Source: Chromatiales bacterium
GTDB lineage: Bacteria > Pseudomonadota > Gammaproteobacteria > UBA6429 > Thiohalophilaceae
Reading direction: 5' to 3'
Assembly: GCA_027032075.1 (NCBI GenBank)
Contig: JALVOC010000089.1
Location: forward strand, 1 to 64,000
Length of the DNA stretch: 64,000 nucleotides
The first letter of the stretch is position 1. Each line of letters starts with the position of its first letter. Under the pieces are notes generated by a model that saw only the letters and a list, made by a program, of their open reading frames with translations, was not told the DNA's origin and did no database searches. Below, in pieces: positions 25,689 through 34,883 of this stretch. A program made the position numbers and the translations under genes.

Positions 25689-27388
25689 ACCACTTCCTCA
25701 ATCACTTCCATCAGGCGGGCCTGGCTGACCGGCTTGGTAATAAAATGATCCATCCCGGCGGCAAAGCACTGGTCCCGTTCGATGGTGGTGGAGTTGGCGG
25801 TCAGGGCAACGATGGGGACATGCTGCCCCGCTGGCTCAATCTCACGCCACAAGGTTGTTACTTCCAGCCCGGTCAGTTTTGGCATGCGCATGTCCATTAA
25901 CACCAGATCGAAATGTTGCTCGCTTTTGAGCGCGTCGAGCGCGTCCTGGCCATTATCCACATGGGTAACGGTGTTCCCCTCCTGGCGCAGGAAGGTTGTG
26001 ATCACCTTGGCGATGATCTCGGTATCTTCCGCCAGCAGGATATGCAGCTTCGTGTTTTTTCCATCAGAGGTATAGGTTTCCGAATCCGAAGTGGTTCGCT
26101 TGTGGCTATCCTCGGCAAGCGGCAGGGGCAGTTCAAACCAGAAGAGGCTGCCCTTGCCGGGTTCGCTGGCGGCGCCAATTTCACCATACATGGCCTTGAC
26201 AAGTTTGTAAGAGATAGTGGTGCCCAGCCCGGTGCCGCTGCGTTGTTCGGCAGGGTTGGTCTGGCACTGGTAGAAGGGTTCAAAGATATGCTCGAGTTGC
26301 ACTTTGGGGATACCGATACCGCTATCCTCGACCTCAAAACGCAGGCGGTTGAGGCCGTCCTGCTGCCGGGCTTTACTCACGCGTATCTCCACCCCGCCCT
26401 TATCGGTGTATTTGATGGCATTGCTGATCAGGTTGAGTAAAACCTGACGCAGACGATTATGATCGCCCACCACCATTTGCGGCACACCCTCCGCAATGCT
26501 GTAACGCAGCTGGATGGCCTTTTTCTTTGCCTGGGGTTCAAATATGTTAACCGTGCCTTTGACCACACGCTCCAGATTAAAGGCGGAGTGATCGAGCTGG
26601 TATTTGCCGGCCTCGATTTTCGAAAGGTCCAGGATATCGTTAATCAACGAATGCAGGGTGACAGATGATTCCTTCAGACCTTCAATATATTCATGCTGTT
26701 CCGGTGTGAGCCTGGTTTTCTCCAGCAGTTCGGTCATACCCAGAATGCCGGTCATCGGTGTGCGTATTTCATGGCTCATGGTGGCAAGAAATTCACTCTT
26801 TGCCCTGTTGGCGCGATCGGCTTCCTCGCGTGCCTTTTTGATGCGTGTGATCATCACGGAAAGATAAAAGGGCAGGATGGTAAGAAAGGCCATATAAGCG
26901 ACGGCATCATAGATGTGGGAGTACCAGGTATCCGTAATGATCAGGATAATGCTGAAAGCAATAACAGAAGCCCCCATTGCCGCAAACAGTTCCCCGCGCC
27001 CGTAACGAACGCCATAGCCGATGTACATCCAGGGGAAAAACAGGAAAAAGGCGCTGAAGGGTCCGGCATCGGTTAACATCATCGCGACAGCGATGGCAGT
27101 GATATCAAACGGGATCGTCAGGTAGGGACGAATGCGGGAATGCGGGACGATAAAAACACTCGCCAGGGTGATTAACGCATACGCCAGGAAGACGACGGAA
27201 AAGATAATATATTCGGTGAAACTGGTGGGATAGTAGTTGGTGTACATCCCGGCAGCGATGAGTGCGGAGGCGAAAACCCAGATGAGAAACCGAGAGATGG
27301 ATTGATTGAATTCCACATTTCCCCTGATTGCCTGGAGGTTGAATCTGCTCGGTTTTTTACTGGTCATCTGGCTGTCCGTCAGGTGCAT
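25685..27388 (-). CDS. Membrane-bound hybrid sensor histidine kinase
   Basis: 567 residues. Residues 31-180 hold five or six TM segments and no large periplasmic domain. A short coiled linker leads to the H-box [19 protein letters not shown] (phosphoacceptor H206). The ATPase domain has [12 protein letters not shown] (N box), VEDSGIGIP (G1) and GTGLGTTIS (G2). A receiver domain starts near 448, with LLAEDTEI and D499 in [13 protein letters not shown] and the lysine in FITKPVSQ. The layout resembles RpfC-type kinases, which sense signals in the membrane, but no HPt domain is present. The ligand is unknown. Divergent from the YkgJ-type gene. Confidence 0.93.
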   Translation of the reverse strand: MHLTDSQMTSKKPSRFNLQAIRGNVEFNQSISRFLIWVFASALIAAGMYTNYYPTSFTEYIIFSVVFLAYALITLASVFIVPHSRIRPYLTIPFDITAIAVAMMLTDAGPFSAFFLFFPWMYIGYGVRYGRGELFAAMGASVIAFSIILIITDTWYSHIYDAVAYMAFLTILPFYLSVMITRIKKAREEADRANRAKSEFLATMSHEIRTPMTGILGMTELLEKTRLTPEQHEYIEGLKESSVTLHSLINDILDLSKIEAGKYQLDHSAFNLERVVKGTVNIFEPQAKKKAIQLRYSIAEGVPQMVVGDHNRLRQVLLNLISNAIKYTDKGGVEIRVSKARQQDGLNRLRFEVEDSGIGIPKVQLEHIFEPFYQCQTNPAEQRSGTGLGTTISYKLVKAMYGEIGAASEPGKGSLFWFELPLPLAEDSHKRTTSDSETYTSDGKNTKLHILLAEDTEIIAKVITTFLRQEGNTVTHVDNGQDALDALKSEQHFDLVLMDMRMPKLTGLEVTTLWREIEPAGQHVPIVALTANSTTIERDQCFAAGMDHFITKPVSQARLMEVIEEVV

Positions 27389-27432
27389 GCTGCTGATATA
27401 CTGATTGCATCATTATATTAAGGTGCTTGTAG

Positions 27433-27852
27433 ATGTCTAGCGGAAACAGTGCCCCTTCAAGGAAAAATAAGTTGCAATTCACCGCGGAAACGAAATGCAG
27501 TTTCTGCCCCGGTTCCAAATGTTGCAATTACATTACCCAGGCTATCGATACGCCGCGCTCCATAGCGGATTTTGACCAGTTGTTATGGCAGCTGGCGCAT
27601 GAAAATGTGCAGGTATACAAGGACGAGGATGGCTGGTTTCTGGTGGCGCTGAACCGCTGCCGTTTTCTGCAAGCGCACGGCCGCTGCAGCATCTACGAAA
27701 GCCGCCCGCAATTGTGCCGTGACTACAGTAACGACTATTGCGAGTACGATGCGCCGCCGGAAGAAGGATTTGATCTCTATTTCCAGACCTATGAGGAACT
27801 GGATGCCTACTGTCGCAAGCGTTATAAAAAGTGGGACTCACGCTTCAGCTGA
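27433..27852 (+). CDS. YkgJ-family cysteine cluster protein
   Basis: 139 residues with the eight-Cys pattern of the CxxCxxCC family (PF03692): CSFCPGSKCC near the N-terminus, CRFLQAHGRCSIYESRPQLCRDYSNDYC in the middle. The cysteines probably bind zinc or an iron-sulfur cluster. The exact role of the family is not established. It is divergent from the sensor kinase and convergent with yrfG, with 18 bases between the stops. Confidence 0.88.
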   Translation: MSSGNSAPSRKNKLQFTAETKCSFCPGSKCCNYITQAIDTPRSIADFDQLLWQLAHENVQVYKDEDGWFLVALNRCRFLQAHGRCSIYESRPQLCRDYSNDYCEYDAPPEEGFDLYFQTYEELDAYCRKRYKKWDSRFS

Positions 27853-27870
27853 GGCGGTACATTGCACGGC

Positions 27871-28521
27871 TTACGGCATGATCTCGCTGAAATCATAAAT
27901 CGCCTGGAATTCATCAACCTCGCGTACCGGGCTTTTGCTGTCAGGCCTGGTGACCGCCAGCAGGCCGGCGATGCCGTATCGATGGGCCGAGCGTAACACC
28001 GGCAGGCTGTCGTCCACCAGCAAAGTGCGTTTTTTGTCGAACGGCTGTTTATTTTTGAGCTTGTCCCAGAAAGCGAGATTCTCCTTGGGGATGCCGAAGT
28101 CATGGGCACAGATGACGATGTCCAGATGCCGCTGCAGGGCGGTGCGCTCCAGTTTGAGCATCAGGCTTTTATGGTGGGCATTGGTAACCAGGATCCGCTG
28201 TTTTCCCAGCGCCTGCATGCGATCCAGAAATTCCACCACATGCGGGTGTACCGCAATAAGATGTTCAACCTCCTGTTTCAGCATGGCGATATCCAGGCCC
28301 AATTGCTCCGACCAGTAATCCACGCAATACCAGTCGATGGTTCCCTCGGCATCGCGGAAGCGGGGAAACAATTCCTGCTTTGCTGCTTCGAGCGCAAGCC
28401 CCTTTTTCTCCGCATAGCGGCGCGGGACGTGTTCACGCCAGAAATAATTGTCAAAATTCAGATCAAGCAGGGTGCCGTCCATGTCGAGCAGGACAGTGTC
28501 GATTTGCTTCCAGTCAATCAT
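27871..28521 (-). CDS. yrfG: GMP/IMP nucleotidase YrfG (HAD superfamily)
   Basis: 216 residues. HAD motif I is LLDMDGTLLDLNFDNYFW, motif II is ILVTNAH, the lysine is in FGIPKENLAFWDKL, and motif III is LLVDDSLPVLRSA. The N-terminal segment and length agree with E. coli YrfG, which dephosphorylates GMP and IMP. The cap insertion holds WYCVDYWSEQLGLD. It is cytoplasmic and monocistronic. Confidence 0.92.
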   Translation of the reverse strand: MIDWKQIDTVLLDMDGTLLDLNFDNYFWREHVPRRYAEKKGLALEAAKQELFPRFRDAEGTIDWYCVDYWSEQLGLDIAMLKQEVEHLIAVHPHVVEFLDRMQALGKQRILVTNAHHKSLMLKLERTALQRHLDIVICAHDFGIPKENLAFWDKLKNKQPFDKKRTLLVDDSLPVLRSAHRYGIAGLLAVTRPDSKSPVREVDEFQAIYDFSEIMP

Positions 28522-28622
28522 CTAACCGAGTCTGATAAGTTGGGAAATTGAGGGACATAACGTATCGGAATTTGGAGCAATGGTCTAGGCTCAAGGTAGG
28601 TACTGGTTGCAAGGAGTCGTGT

Positions 28623-29312
28623 ATGCGCTACCCAGGCTTGCTGATCATGCTGTTTTTGTGTTTACCGGGCTTGACCCTGGCGCTGGAGCCGGACAGGGAG
28701 GAACTGGAAAAATGGCTGGAAAGTGATGAGGATGTGCCCCCTTCGGTTTCTACCGATCGGGTTAATGAGGGGGAACTGGTTTTTCTGCAGAAACCACCCG
28801 CCAGGGAGGTGCATCATCACCAGACCCGCTTGATCATTGACCATACGAGTTTGCAGAACGGTTGGGTGCGGCTGAAGCAGTGTCATGACCACCTGGATCG
28901 CGTGCCACGGGCACAGATTCTGTATAACCGTGAACGGGTGCGTGATTTGGCGATAACAGTCAGCCGGAATATCGGACAAAGCTGGGTGGAGAACAATAGC
29001 GTACAGCTTTCCGATATCGGCGAGAATGCGCGTCTTTGTGTCATTGCCCGGACCAGGGTGCTGCAGGCCAATGGAGACGGCAGTTACAGTATGCACAACG
29101 GTCCGTTCATGCGGCGCTTTCTCGATGGCTATTATCCGATGCGTGTCAGCATGGATATCGATTACAGCGATAGCGGCCTCCGTCTGGTGGCAATGACACC
29201 CCACGAGCAGCAGGGTTTCCGCGTCAGCAAACGCAAGGGCCACCTGTTGTTCGACGCCTGGTTTGAGGGGAAGCTGCGTACCGAATTCCGTTTTCGTCCT
29301 GATGCCCTTTGA
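28623..29312 (+). CDS. Exported protein of unknown function
   Basis: 229 residues from the ATG at 28623, which starts a signal peptide (MRYPGLLIMLFLCLPGLTLA). The open frame begins earlier, at 28548, but lacks a signal sequence there, and the chosen ATG follows AAGGAG. The mature protein begins with an acidic stretch (EPDREELEKWLESDEDVPP) and contains HHHQTRLIIDHTSLQNGWVRLKQCHDHLDRVP and DGYYPMRVSMDIDY. The two Cys residues of the mature part may pair. The pattern recalls conserved gammaproteobacterial periplasmic proteins, but I cannot name it. Confidence 0.7.
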   Translation: MRYPGLLIMLFLCLPGLTLALEPDREELEKWLESDEDVPPSVSTDRVNEGELVFLQKPPAREVHHHQTRLIIDHTSLQNGWVRLKQCHDHLDRVPRAQILYNRERVRDLAITVSRNIGQSWVENNSVQLSDIGENARLCVIARTRVLQANGDGSYSMHNGPFMRRFLDGYYPMRVSMDIDYSDSGLRLVAMTPHEQQGFRVSKRKGHLLFDAWFEGKLRTEFRFRPDAL

Positions 29313-29472
29313 AGCGGCGTTCGTCTCGTTGCCAAATTGCGAAGCGCAAACCCTGCCGCGTGAAAACCGTCTGGCCTTTCGTTCCAGTATTTAGTATGAG
29401 TAGACCGGCGTGGCTATTAGTTGCGTGAACTGGCAGAATAACGCTTGTTGCCAATATCATGATATCGATGAA

Positions 29473-30285
<813 letters not shown>

Positions 30286-30354
30286 CCCCATCACAGGATA
30301 AACGCTCCCCCCTCATCTTCACCGCAGGCCGGCTGACGGCACAGCCGCTGATAA

Positions 30355-30546
30355 CTATTCATCATAGACGGCCATGATGGCTTTCAGTTCAATCAGCACC
30401 AGCCGGCATTCATCCTGCGAAAGAGCGCGGGTTGCCGGCAGCGTTTCCCCCTGTTCGAGTTTTTCAATGGAGTCGCGGACTGACTGGCACCCTTCGGAGC
30501 AAAGGGCCTCGATGCAGTGCTGCACACTGGGCGGAAAAGATTTCAT
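30355..30546 (-). CDS. Small hypothetical protein
   Basis: 63 residues: a short helical, acidic protein with three cysteines (CIEALCSEGC near the N-terminus, and C at ECRLVLIELK). There is no strong ribosome site. I recognise no family. Composition is plausible and no other gene covers the strand, but it could be spurious. Confidence 0.4.
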   Translation of the reverse strand: MKSFPPSVQHCIEALCSEGCQSVRDSIEKLEQGETLPATRALSQDECRLVLIELKAIMAVYDE

Positions 30547-30776
30547 AACATCGTGATCGCTCTCGGCATTTTCTTTCCCCGCTTGTGGCGGAAAAACGGC
30601 GGGACGGCAAACGAAACCGGATCCTGATTATTATAAAGCACAATGCTGGAGGACACCGCAAAAAAATTGCTGCCTTCCAGCTTTTTCAGAAAGAGGGTCT
30701 TCTCAGCCTGTTTTTGTTTTTATCGGCATGTCTTTTGCAGGATTTTATTTGACTGACAAAGATTTGGCGAAAGGAA

Positions 30777-31739
30777 ATGCGGGCAGAAAACTACAGTCAA
30801 CGTATCCTCAATCCATTTCGGGGTGTGATGAACATCATTGAACTGGATGAAGCCGATGCCGTGACCACGGACGGTATTCACTGGACCCTGTATATCCATG
30901 ACGATCCCGATCCCTGGCAATACCAGGATAATCTGCAGGCCGACATCGTTACCCCCGATATCAAATACGGTACCTGGTCGGCGGAAGAGGGTTTTCGCCC
31001 TGCACCGGTGTTATCCAGCATGAATTATGCGCGTATCAGGCGTGAAGGCGGGCGGTTGCTGGAGGCCATTCAGGCAAGCTACCAGACTCTGCCCTTTGCT
31101 TTGAAAGACAAGTATGAGCTATGGCTGTTGGACAAGGAGACGGATCTGCCCCTGGTGTTGCTCGACAGTGCGTGTGAGGAACAAAGTTTATATCAGGATG
31201 GCAGCTTGTACTGGAATCCGGGACAACGTTGCAAAAAGATGTTCCGAAGTGCCGCCGTTTCCCGCAGCGGGCAATCGGTTTGCGCCGGCGAGTGTATCGC
31301 CACGCTGATCAATTCCCGTGCCGGTGATACCCCTGGCGCCCAGTGGTTCTGGCGGGACGATGACGGTACCGGCTTTGCCCTGGGGGGGATCAATCTCGAC
31401 GAAGCGGTCATGTCGCGGCAATTACCGGCACAGGCTTTCCCCCCTCTTTTGTTGAATACCCAGTGGGTTGCCGGGGAGACGCTCGAACTGGTGTACGATT
31501 TTCAGGCGTGGCTGGCGCCGTGGTTGTTGCTGTTGCAGGATATCAGCAGGGAACAGCGGTATCAGCTGGAGCTGGAAGCCCGCAAGCAGGCGGTATTGAC
31601 CGCCTCGTTATACACACTTTACCCGGAAATTGTGGACAGTTTTATATTCAATGCGATCCGGATCGAGGCACGGTTGCGCCAAAGCGAGCGTGAGGAGATC
31701 CGGGAAGACGGTATCCTCTCTGCTTTCTCACTGATCTGA
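30777..31739 (+). CDS. Conserved-looking hypothetical protein
   Basis: 320 residues, soluble, with no signal peptide. It is rich in Trp (GIHWTLYIHDDPDPWQYQDN, YGTWSAEEG, GSLYWNPG, QWFWRDDDGT, TQWVAGE, QAWLAPWLL). The C-terminus is helical (REQRYQLELEARKQAVL, SFIFNAIRIEARLRQSEREEIREDG). I do not recognise the family and propose no function. The start at 30777 has AAGGA only three bases upstream, so the in-frame ATG at 30828 is an alternative. It stands alone, upstream of the DUF2892 gene. Confidence 0.65.
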   Translation: MRAENYSQRILNPFRGVMNIIELDEADAVTTDGIHWTLYIHDDPDPWQYQDNLQADIVTPDIKYGTWSAEEGFRPAPVLSSMNYARIRREGGRLLEAIQASYQTLPFALKDKYELWLLDKETDLPLVLLDSACEEQSLYQDGSLYWNPGQRCKKMFRSAAVSRSGQSVCAGECIATLINSRAGDTPGAQWFWRDDDGTGFALGGINLDEAVMSRQLPAQAFPPLLLNTQWVAGETLELVYDFQAWLAPWLLLLQDISREQRYQLELEARKQAVLTASLYTLYPEIVDSFIFNAIRIEARLRQSEREEIREDGILSAFSLI

Positions 31740-31833
31740 GCGAATCGAATTATCAGACCATATCTTGCGCCGGGGTTTGTGCATTCCCATCCCGACATAC
31801 CCATAATGGACAAAAGGCCTATGATTTTCAGGG

Positions 31834-31861
31834 TTGAAATATAAGAAAATGCTAATATAGT
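31834..31861 (+). promoter_or_regulatory. Promoter with embedded inverted-repeat operator, DUF2892 gene
   Basis: TTGAAA (31834-31839), a 16-base spacer and TATAGT (31856-31861), with ATATAAG-N6-CTAATAT (31839-31858) between and across them. It matches the rhodanese promoter at 12726-12753 base for base except for one spacer base and one base of the -10. The flanking sequence is not conserved, which points to selection on this element rather than recent duplication. Confidence 0.7.
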
Positions 31862-31899
31862 AACGGGACGGATATCATTATTATATTGGAGATAAAAAG

Positions 31900-32103
31900 A
31901 TGACTATTGATCGCATCGTAATGCTTTTTGCAGGCAGTTTTATTCTGATCAGTTTGCTGCTTTCCCAGCTGCACAGCGAAAACTGGCTCTATTTCACCGC
32001 CTTTGTCGGCGCTAATCTGCTGCAATCCTCCTTCACCGGATTTTGCCCGCTGGCCAAAATGCTCAAGATGTTCGGCTCCAAGCCGGGGCAGGCTTTTTCC
32101 TGA
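31900..32103 (+). CDS. DUF2892/YgaP-type transmembrane protein
   Basis: 67 residues with two TM segments ([16 protein letters not shown] and [17 protein letters not shown]), beginning MTIDRIV and ending [15 protein letters not shown], which are the marks of the DUF2892 family (the membrane part of E. coli YgaP). Its promoter and operator are shared with the rhodanese gene at 12.8 kb. In other bacteria such proteins lie with rhodaneses and sulfide-responsive ArsR-type repressors, so a link to sulfane sulfur handling is likely (inference). It is followed by a strong terminator. Confidence 0.9.
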   Translation: MTIDRIVMLFAGSFILISLLLSQLHSENWLYFTAFVGANLLQSSFTGFCPLAKMLKMFGSKPGQAFS

Positions 32104-32128
32104 AGCAAGTGCAATAATTTGATGACAC

Positions 32129-32170
32129 GCCTGCCGCTCTTCCCTGATGAAAGAGCGGCAGGCTTTTTTT
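32129..32170 (+). terminator. Intrinsic terminator after the DUF2892 gene
   Basis: A perfect 13-bp stem (GCCTGCCGCTCTT with AAGAGCGGCAGGC) and a 9-base loop, followed by seven T. It lies 25 bases after the stop. Confidence 0.95.
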
Positions 32171-32199
32171 GTGAACAGACCCGGGAACAGACAGCGACA

Positions 32200-33087
32200 T
32201 CAATCTGCCACTACCTTGCGTAACAGCGCGGCAAGCTGGCGGGTGCCGGGTCCCGGTTCGCGGGACTGGCCATAGATCAGGTACAAGGCGCTTTTGTAAG
32301 CACCTCCGTCCCGCAGCGGGATGGGTTTGAGAACACCGTGTTTCAGTAAATCCCGGATCCGGTGTTTCGGCAGCCAGGCAAAACCCAGACCCTCACTTAT
32401 CGCGGTTGTCGCGGTTTCGATACTGCTGACACTCCAGCGGTGGGCCGCTCCCAGCCAGCCGACATCACGCTGTTGGCGCAGGCCGGAGTCGCGGATAACC
32501 ACCTGCAGCTCCCGTTCGAGATCGGAAACAGTGATCTCCCTTCCCAGTTTGTGCAGAGGATGATCGCGGTGGGCTACGGCGAGAAACTCGATTTCGATCA
32601 AGGGATCAGCCAGAAAACTGGAGGGGATTTGGGCGGCAATCGCCAGATCAGCCTCGCCCTGCAGCAACGCATCCTCCGCTCCGGACAACACCACCTCATT
32701 GAGCTGCACGCGCGTCCCGTGGGAGAGGGGTTCAAACTCACGCAATGCTTGCATCAGCAGGCTGGTGGGAAATGCCGCATCCACAACCAGCTGGATCTCA
32801 GCCTCCCAGCCCTGTTCGAGATCATCAGCAAATTGTTCAAGCCTGAGCGCCTCCTGCAGCAAGTGACGGGACTGGCGCAGCAGGGCCTTGCCGGCTTCTG
32901 TCAGCATCGCCTTGCGGCCTTCTATCTGCAACAGGGTGACGCCCAGTTGCTGCTGCATTTTGGCAACCGTGTAACTTACCGACGATTGGCTGCGGTGCAG
33001 TTGTTCCGCTGCCTGGGCAAAACCGCCACAGTCGATCACCGCCTGTAATACCCGCCATTGTTCTAAACTGACACGTGGACCTTTCAC
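32200..33087 (-). CDS. LysR-family transcriptional regulator
   Basis: 295 residues. The N-terminal winged helix-turn-helix is RVSLEQWRVLQAVIDCGGFAQAAEQLHRSQSSVSYTVAKMQQQLGVTLLQIEGRKAMLTEAGKALL, typical of LysR. The effector-binding domain follows from about residue 90. It is divergent from the CDGSH gene with 163 bases between the starts, so that gene is its most likely target, along with itself. The effector is unknown. Confidence 0.93.
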   Translation of the reverse strand: MKGPRVSLEQWRVLQAVIDCGGFAQAAEQLHRSQSSVSYTVAKMQQQLGVTLLQIEGRKAMLTEAGKALLRQSRHLLQEALRLEQFADDLEQGWEAEIQLVVDAAFPTSLLMQALREFEPLSHGTRVQLNEVVLSGAEDALLQGEADLAIAAQIPSSFLADPLIEIEFLAVAHRDHPLHKLGREITVSDLERELQVVIRDSGLRQQRDVGWLGAAHRWSVSSIETATTAISEGLGFAWLPKHRIRDLLKHGVLKPIPLRDGGAYKSALYLIYGQSREPGPGTRQLAALLRKVVAD

Positions 33088-33250
33088 GCCCGTAATCCTA
33101 TCGAAGAATTAGATTGGTTATCGCAATATTTTGCGCTTTTTTATTGAATGTATCTACCTATACTCGGTAGTAATCCTTGCCCGGTGGCTTATGGTTATTA
33201 TCGGCAAGGCGCAAACAGAAAAATCAACAACAGGACCAGAGGAAACGAAT

Positions 33251-33493
33251 ATGAGTTCAGAAGCCGTTATCGCGCAAAAAGCACCCTATGCCGTGGATGT
33301 GGAAGAGGGGGAAACCTACTACTGGTGCAGTTGTGGCCGGAGCAAAAAGCAGCCCTTTTGTGACGGTTCCCACGAAGGCACCAGTATGCGGCCGGTGGCA
33401 TTCACTGCGGAAAAAAGTGAAAAGGTTTATTTGTGTGGATGCAAAAAAACAAACAATCAGCCTTTTTGTGACGGCGCGCATAACGATCTTTAG
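33251..33493 (+). CDS. Double CDGSH iron-sulfur domain protein
   Basis: 80 residues from the ATG at 33251, preceded by AGAGGAAAC; the open frame extends to 33131 without a good start. Two CDGSH motifs are present: CSCGRSKKQPFCDGSH and CGCKKTNNQPFCDGAH, each able to bind a [2Fe-2S] cluster through three Cys and one His. There is no membrane anchor, unlike mitoNEET. The family takes part in electron or cluster transfer. The divergent LysR gene probably controls it. The leader has a small hairpin (CGCAA-TATT-TTGCG) followed by a T-run. Confidence 0.92.
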   Translation: MSSEAVIAQKAPYAVDVEEGETYYWCSCGRSKKQPFCDGSHEGTSMRPVAFTAEKSEKVYLCGCKKTNNQPFCDGAHNDL

Positions 33494-33824
33494 ACAAAGA
33501 AGCGTTTACAGGCGGGCGCCGGAACGGTGCGGTGAAGGGGGAGTGGTGCAGGGCGGCGGGGTGGTGTTTATGCCGCTGCCTCGCCATTTCCTTTCAGCCT
33601 GCCGTTAAGACGCAACTGTAAAAGTTGCGGCGGAAACCATCCGCCTGTGGCTGACGATGAACAGCATTCGGCAGGCTATAATTCAGGAGTGACGGACGGA
33701 TCATGGCTTAAAACCTGTTTTGCCGGCGGCAAAAAATACAAATGGCGTATTGCTGTCGTACATGCCGGCCGGCATACGTGATACGGTATTTTTAAAATTC
33801 CTTCAAAAAGAAAAAGAAGCAGCG
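33494..33824. other. Intergenic stretch without a recognisable gene
   Basis: About 330 bases between the CDGSH and EEP-family genes. It holds a G-rich part near 33500-33570 and a small hairpin GCAACTGTAAAAGTTGC near 33613. An upstream extension of the next gene is open from 33720. I see no convincing RNA gene or promoter. Confidence 0.4.
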
Positions 33825-34775
33825 ATGCGCCATACCAACATATCCAAAGAGATTGCCAAAGGGCTGAAGGTTTTACGCAAGCGGATTCAGGCTGCCAATA
33901 TCCCTTCCTCCAGGGTGGATGAGAGCATCAACATTGCAACCTGGAATATCCGTGAATTCGGCAGAAAACGGCGCAGCAAGGCGGCGATTCATTATATTGC
34001 GGAAATTCTGAACCAGTTTGATCTGATCGCGATCACCGAGGTGCGTGCTGATCTTACGGATTTGTCGCGGGTGATGGCGATCCTGGGACCCTATTGGAAG
34101 GCGGTGTATTCGGACTTTATTGCGGATTCCGGCGGTAACTGGGAACGGGTTGCTTATCTCTATGATGAGCGGGTGGTCATTTTCACCGGCCTGGCTGCAG
34201 AGGCTGATGCACCGCGGAAGAAGAACAAGACCACCGGGGAATATGTTCCGGAATTTTCCTGGTGGCGTTCGCCCTATATGACGTCATTTCGGGCTGGCAC
34301 ATTTGATTTTGTCCTGCTGTCTGCACATATCAGGTGGGGTAAAAAAAGTGCGGATCGGGTCGCCCCTCTCAGCCTGCTTGCAAAGTGGGTGGATAAACGG
34401 GTGCGGCGCAAGGATACGCGGGACAAGGACATCCTGGTGATGGGGGATTTCAACATCCCCTCGATAAAGAAAACCGATCCACTGTTTTCAGCGGTAACCA
34501 GCAAGGGGCTTCGGGTTCCTGCTGCCCTGGCCGGATTACACGGAAGCAATCTGAAAAAGAACAAGCGCTACGATCAGATTTTGCATTACCCGCGATATAC
34601 AAAAAGCTTTAGCAATAATGGCGGTGCGCTGGATTTTTATGCCGGAAATCACCGGCCGTTGTTTCCCGACCTCAGTAAGGATGAGTTTACTTATCAGCTG
34701 TCGGATCATCTGCCACTGTGGGTGCAGTTGAACGTCGATGTGGAAGACGAGGAGCTGGAACAACTGTTAAATTGA
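33825..34775 (+). CDS. Endonuclease/exonuclease/phosphatase (EEP) family protein
   Basis: 316 residues from the ATG at 33825, which follows AAGAAG; an open extension starts at 33720. EEP-fold motifs are NIATWNIREFG, LIAITEVRADL (catalytic Glu), VLLSAHIRWG, ILVMGDFNIP (D and N of the GDFN motif) and LSDHLPLWVQL (SDH). The signature fits DNase I-like phosphoesterases acting on nucleic acids or phospholipids; the substrate is open. No signal peptide is present. It is followed by the APH/P-loop gene after 108 bases. Confidence 0.85.
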   Translation: MRHTNISKEIAKGLKVLRKRIQAANIPSSRVDESINIATWNIREFGRKRRSKAAIHYIAEILNQFDLIAITEVRADLTDLSRVMAILGPYWKAVYSDFIADSGGNWERVAYLYDERVVIFTGLAAEADAPRKKNKTTGEYVPEFSWWRSPYMTSFRAGTFDFVLLSAHIRWGKKSADRVAPLSLLAKWVDKRVRRKDTRDKDILVMGDFNIPSIKKTDPLFSAVTSKGLRVPAALAGLHGSNLKKNKRYDQILHYPRYTKSFSNNGGALDFYAGNHRPLFPDLSKDEFTYQLSDHLPLWVQLNVDVEDEELEQLLN

Positions 34776-34883
34776 GCGCAAAGAAAAAACACCGATTGCT
34801 GTATCATTTCAGTAAAGGTGTCGTTTGCACGTCAGCAGATTGAGCTGAGGCCCGAACCAGCGCAAAGGGGTTGATTAACCGCG

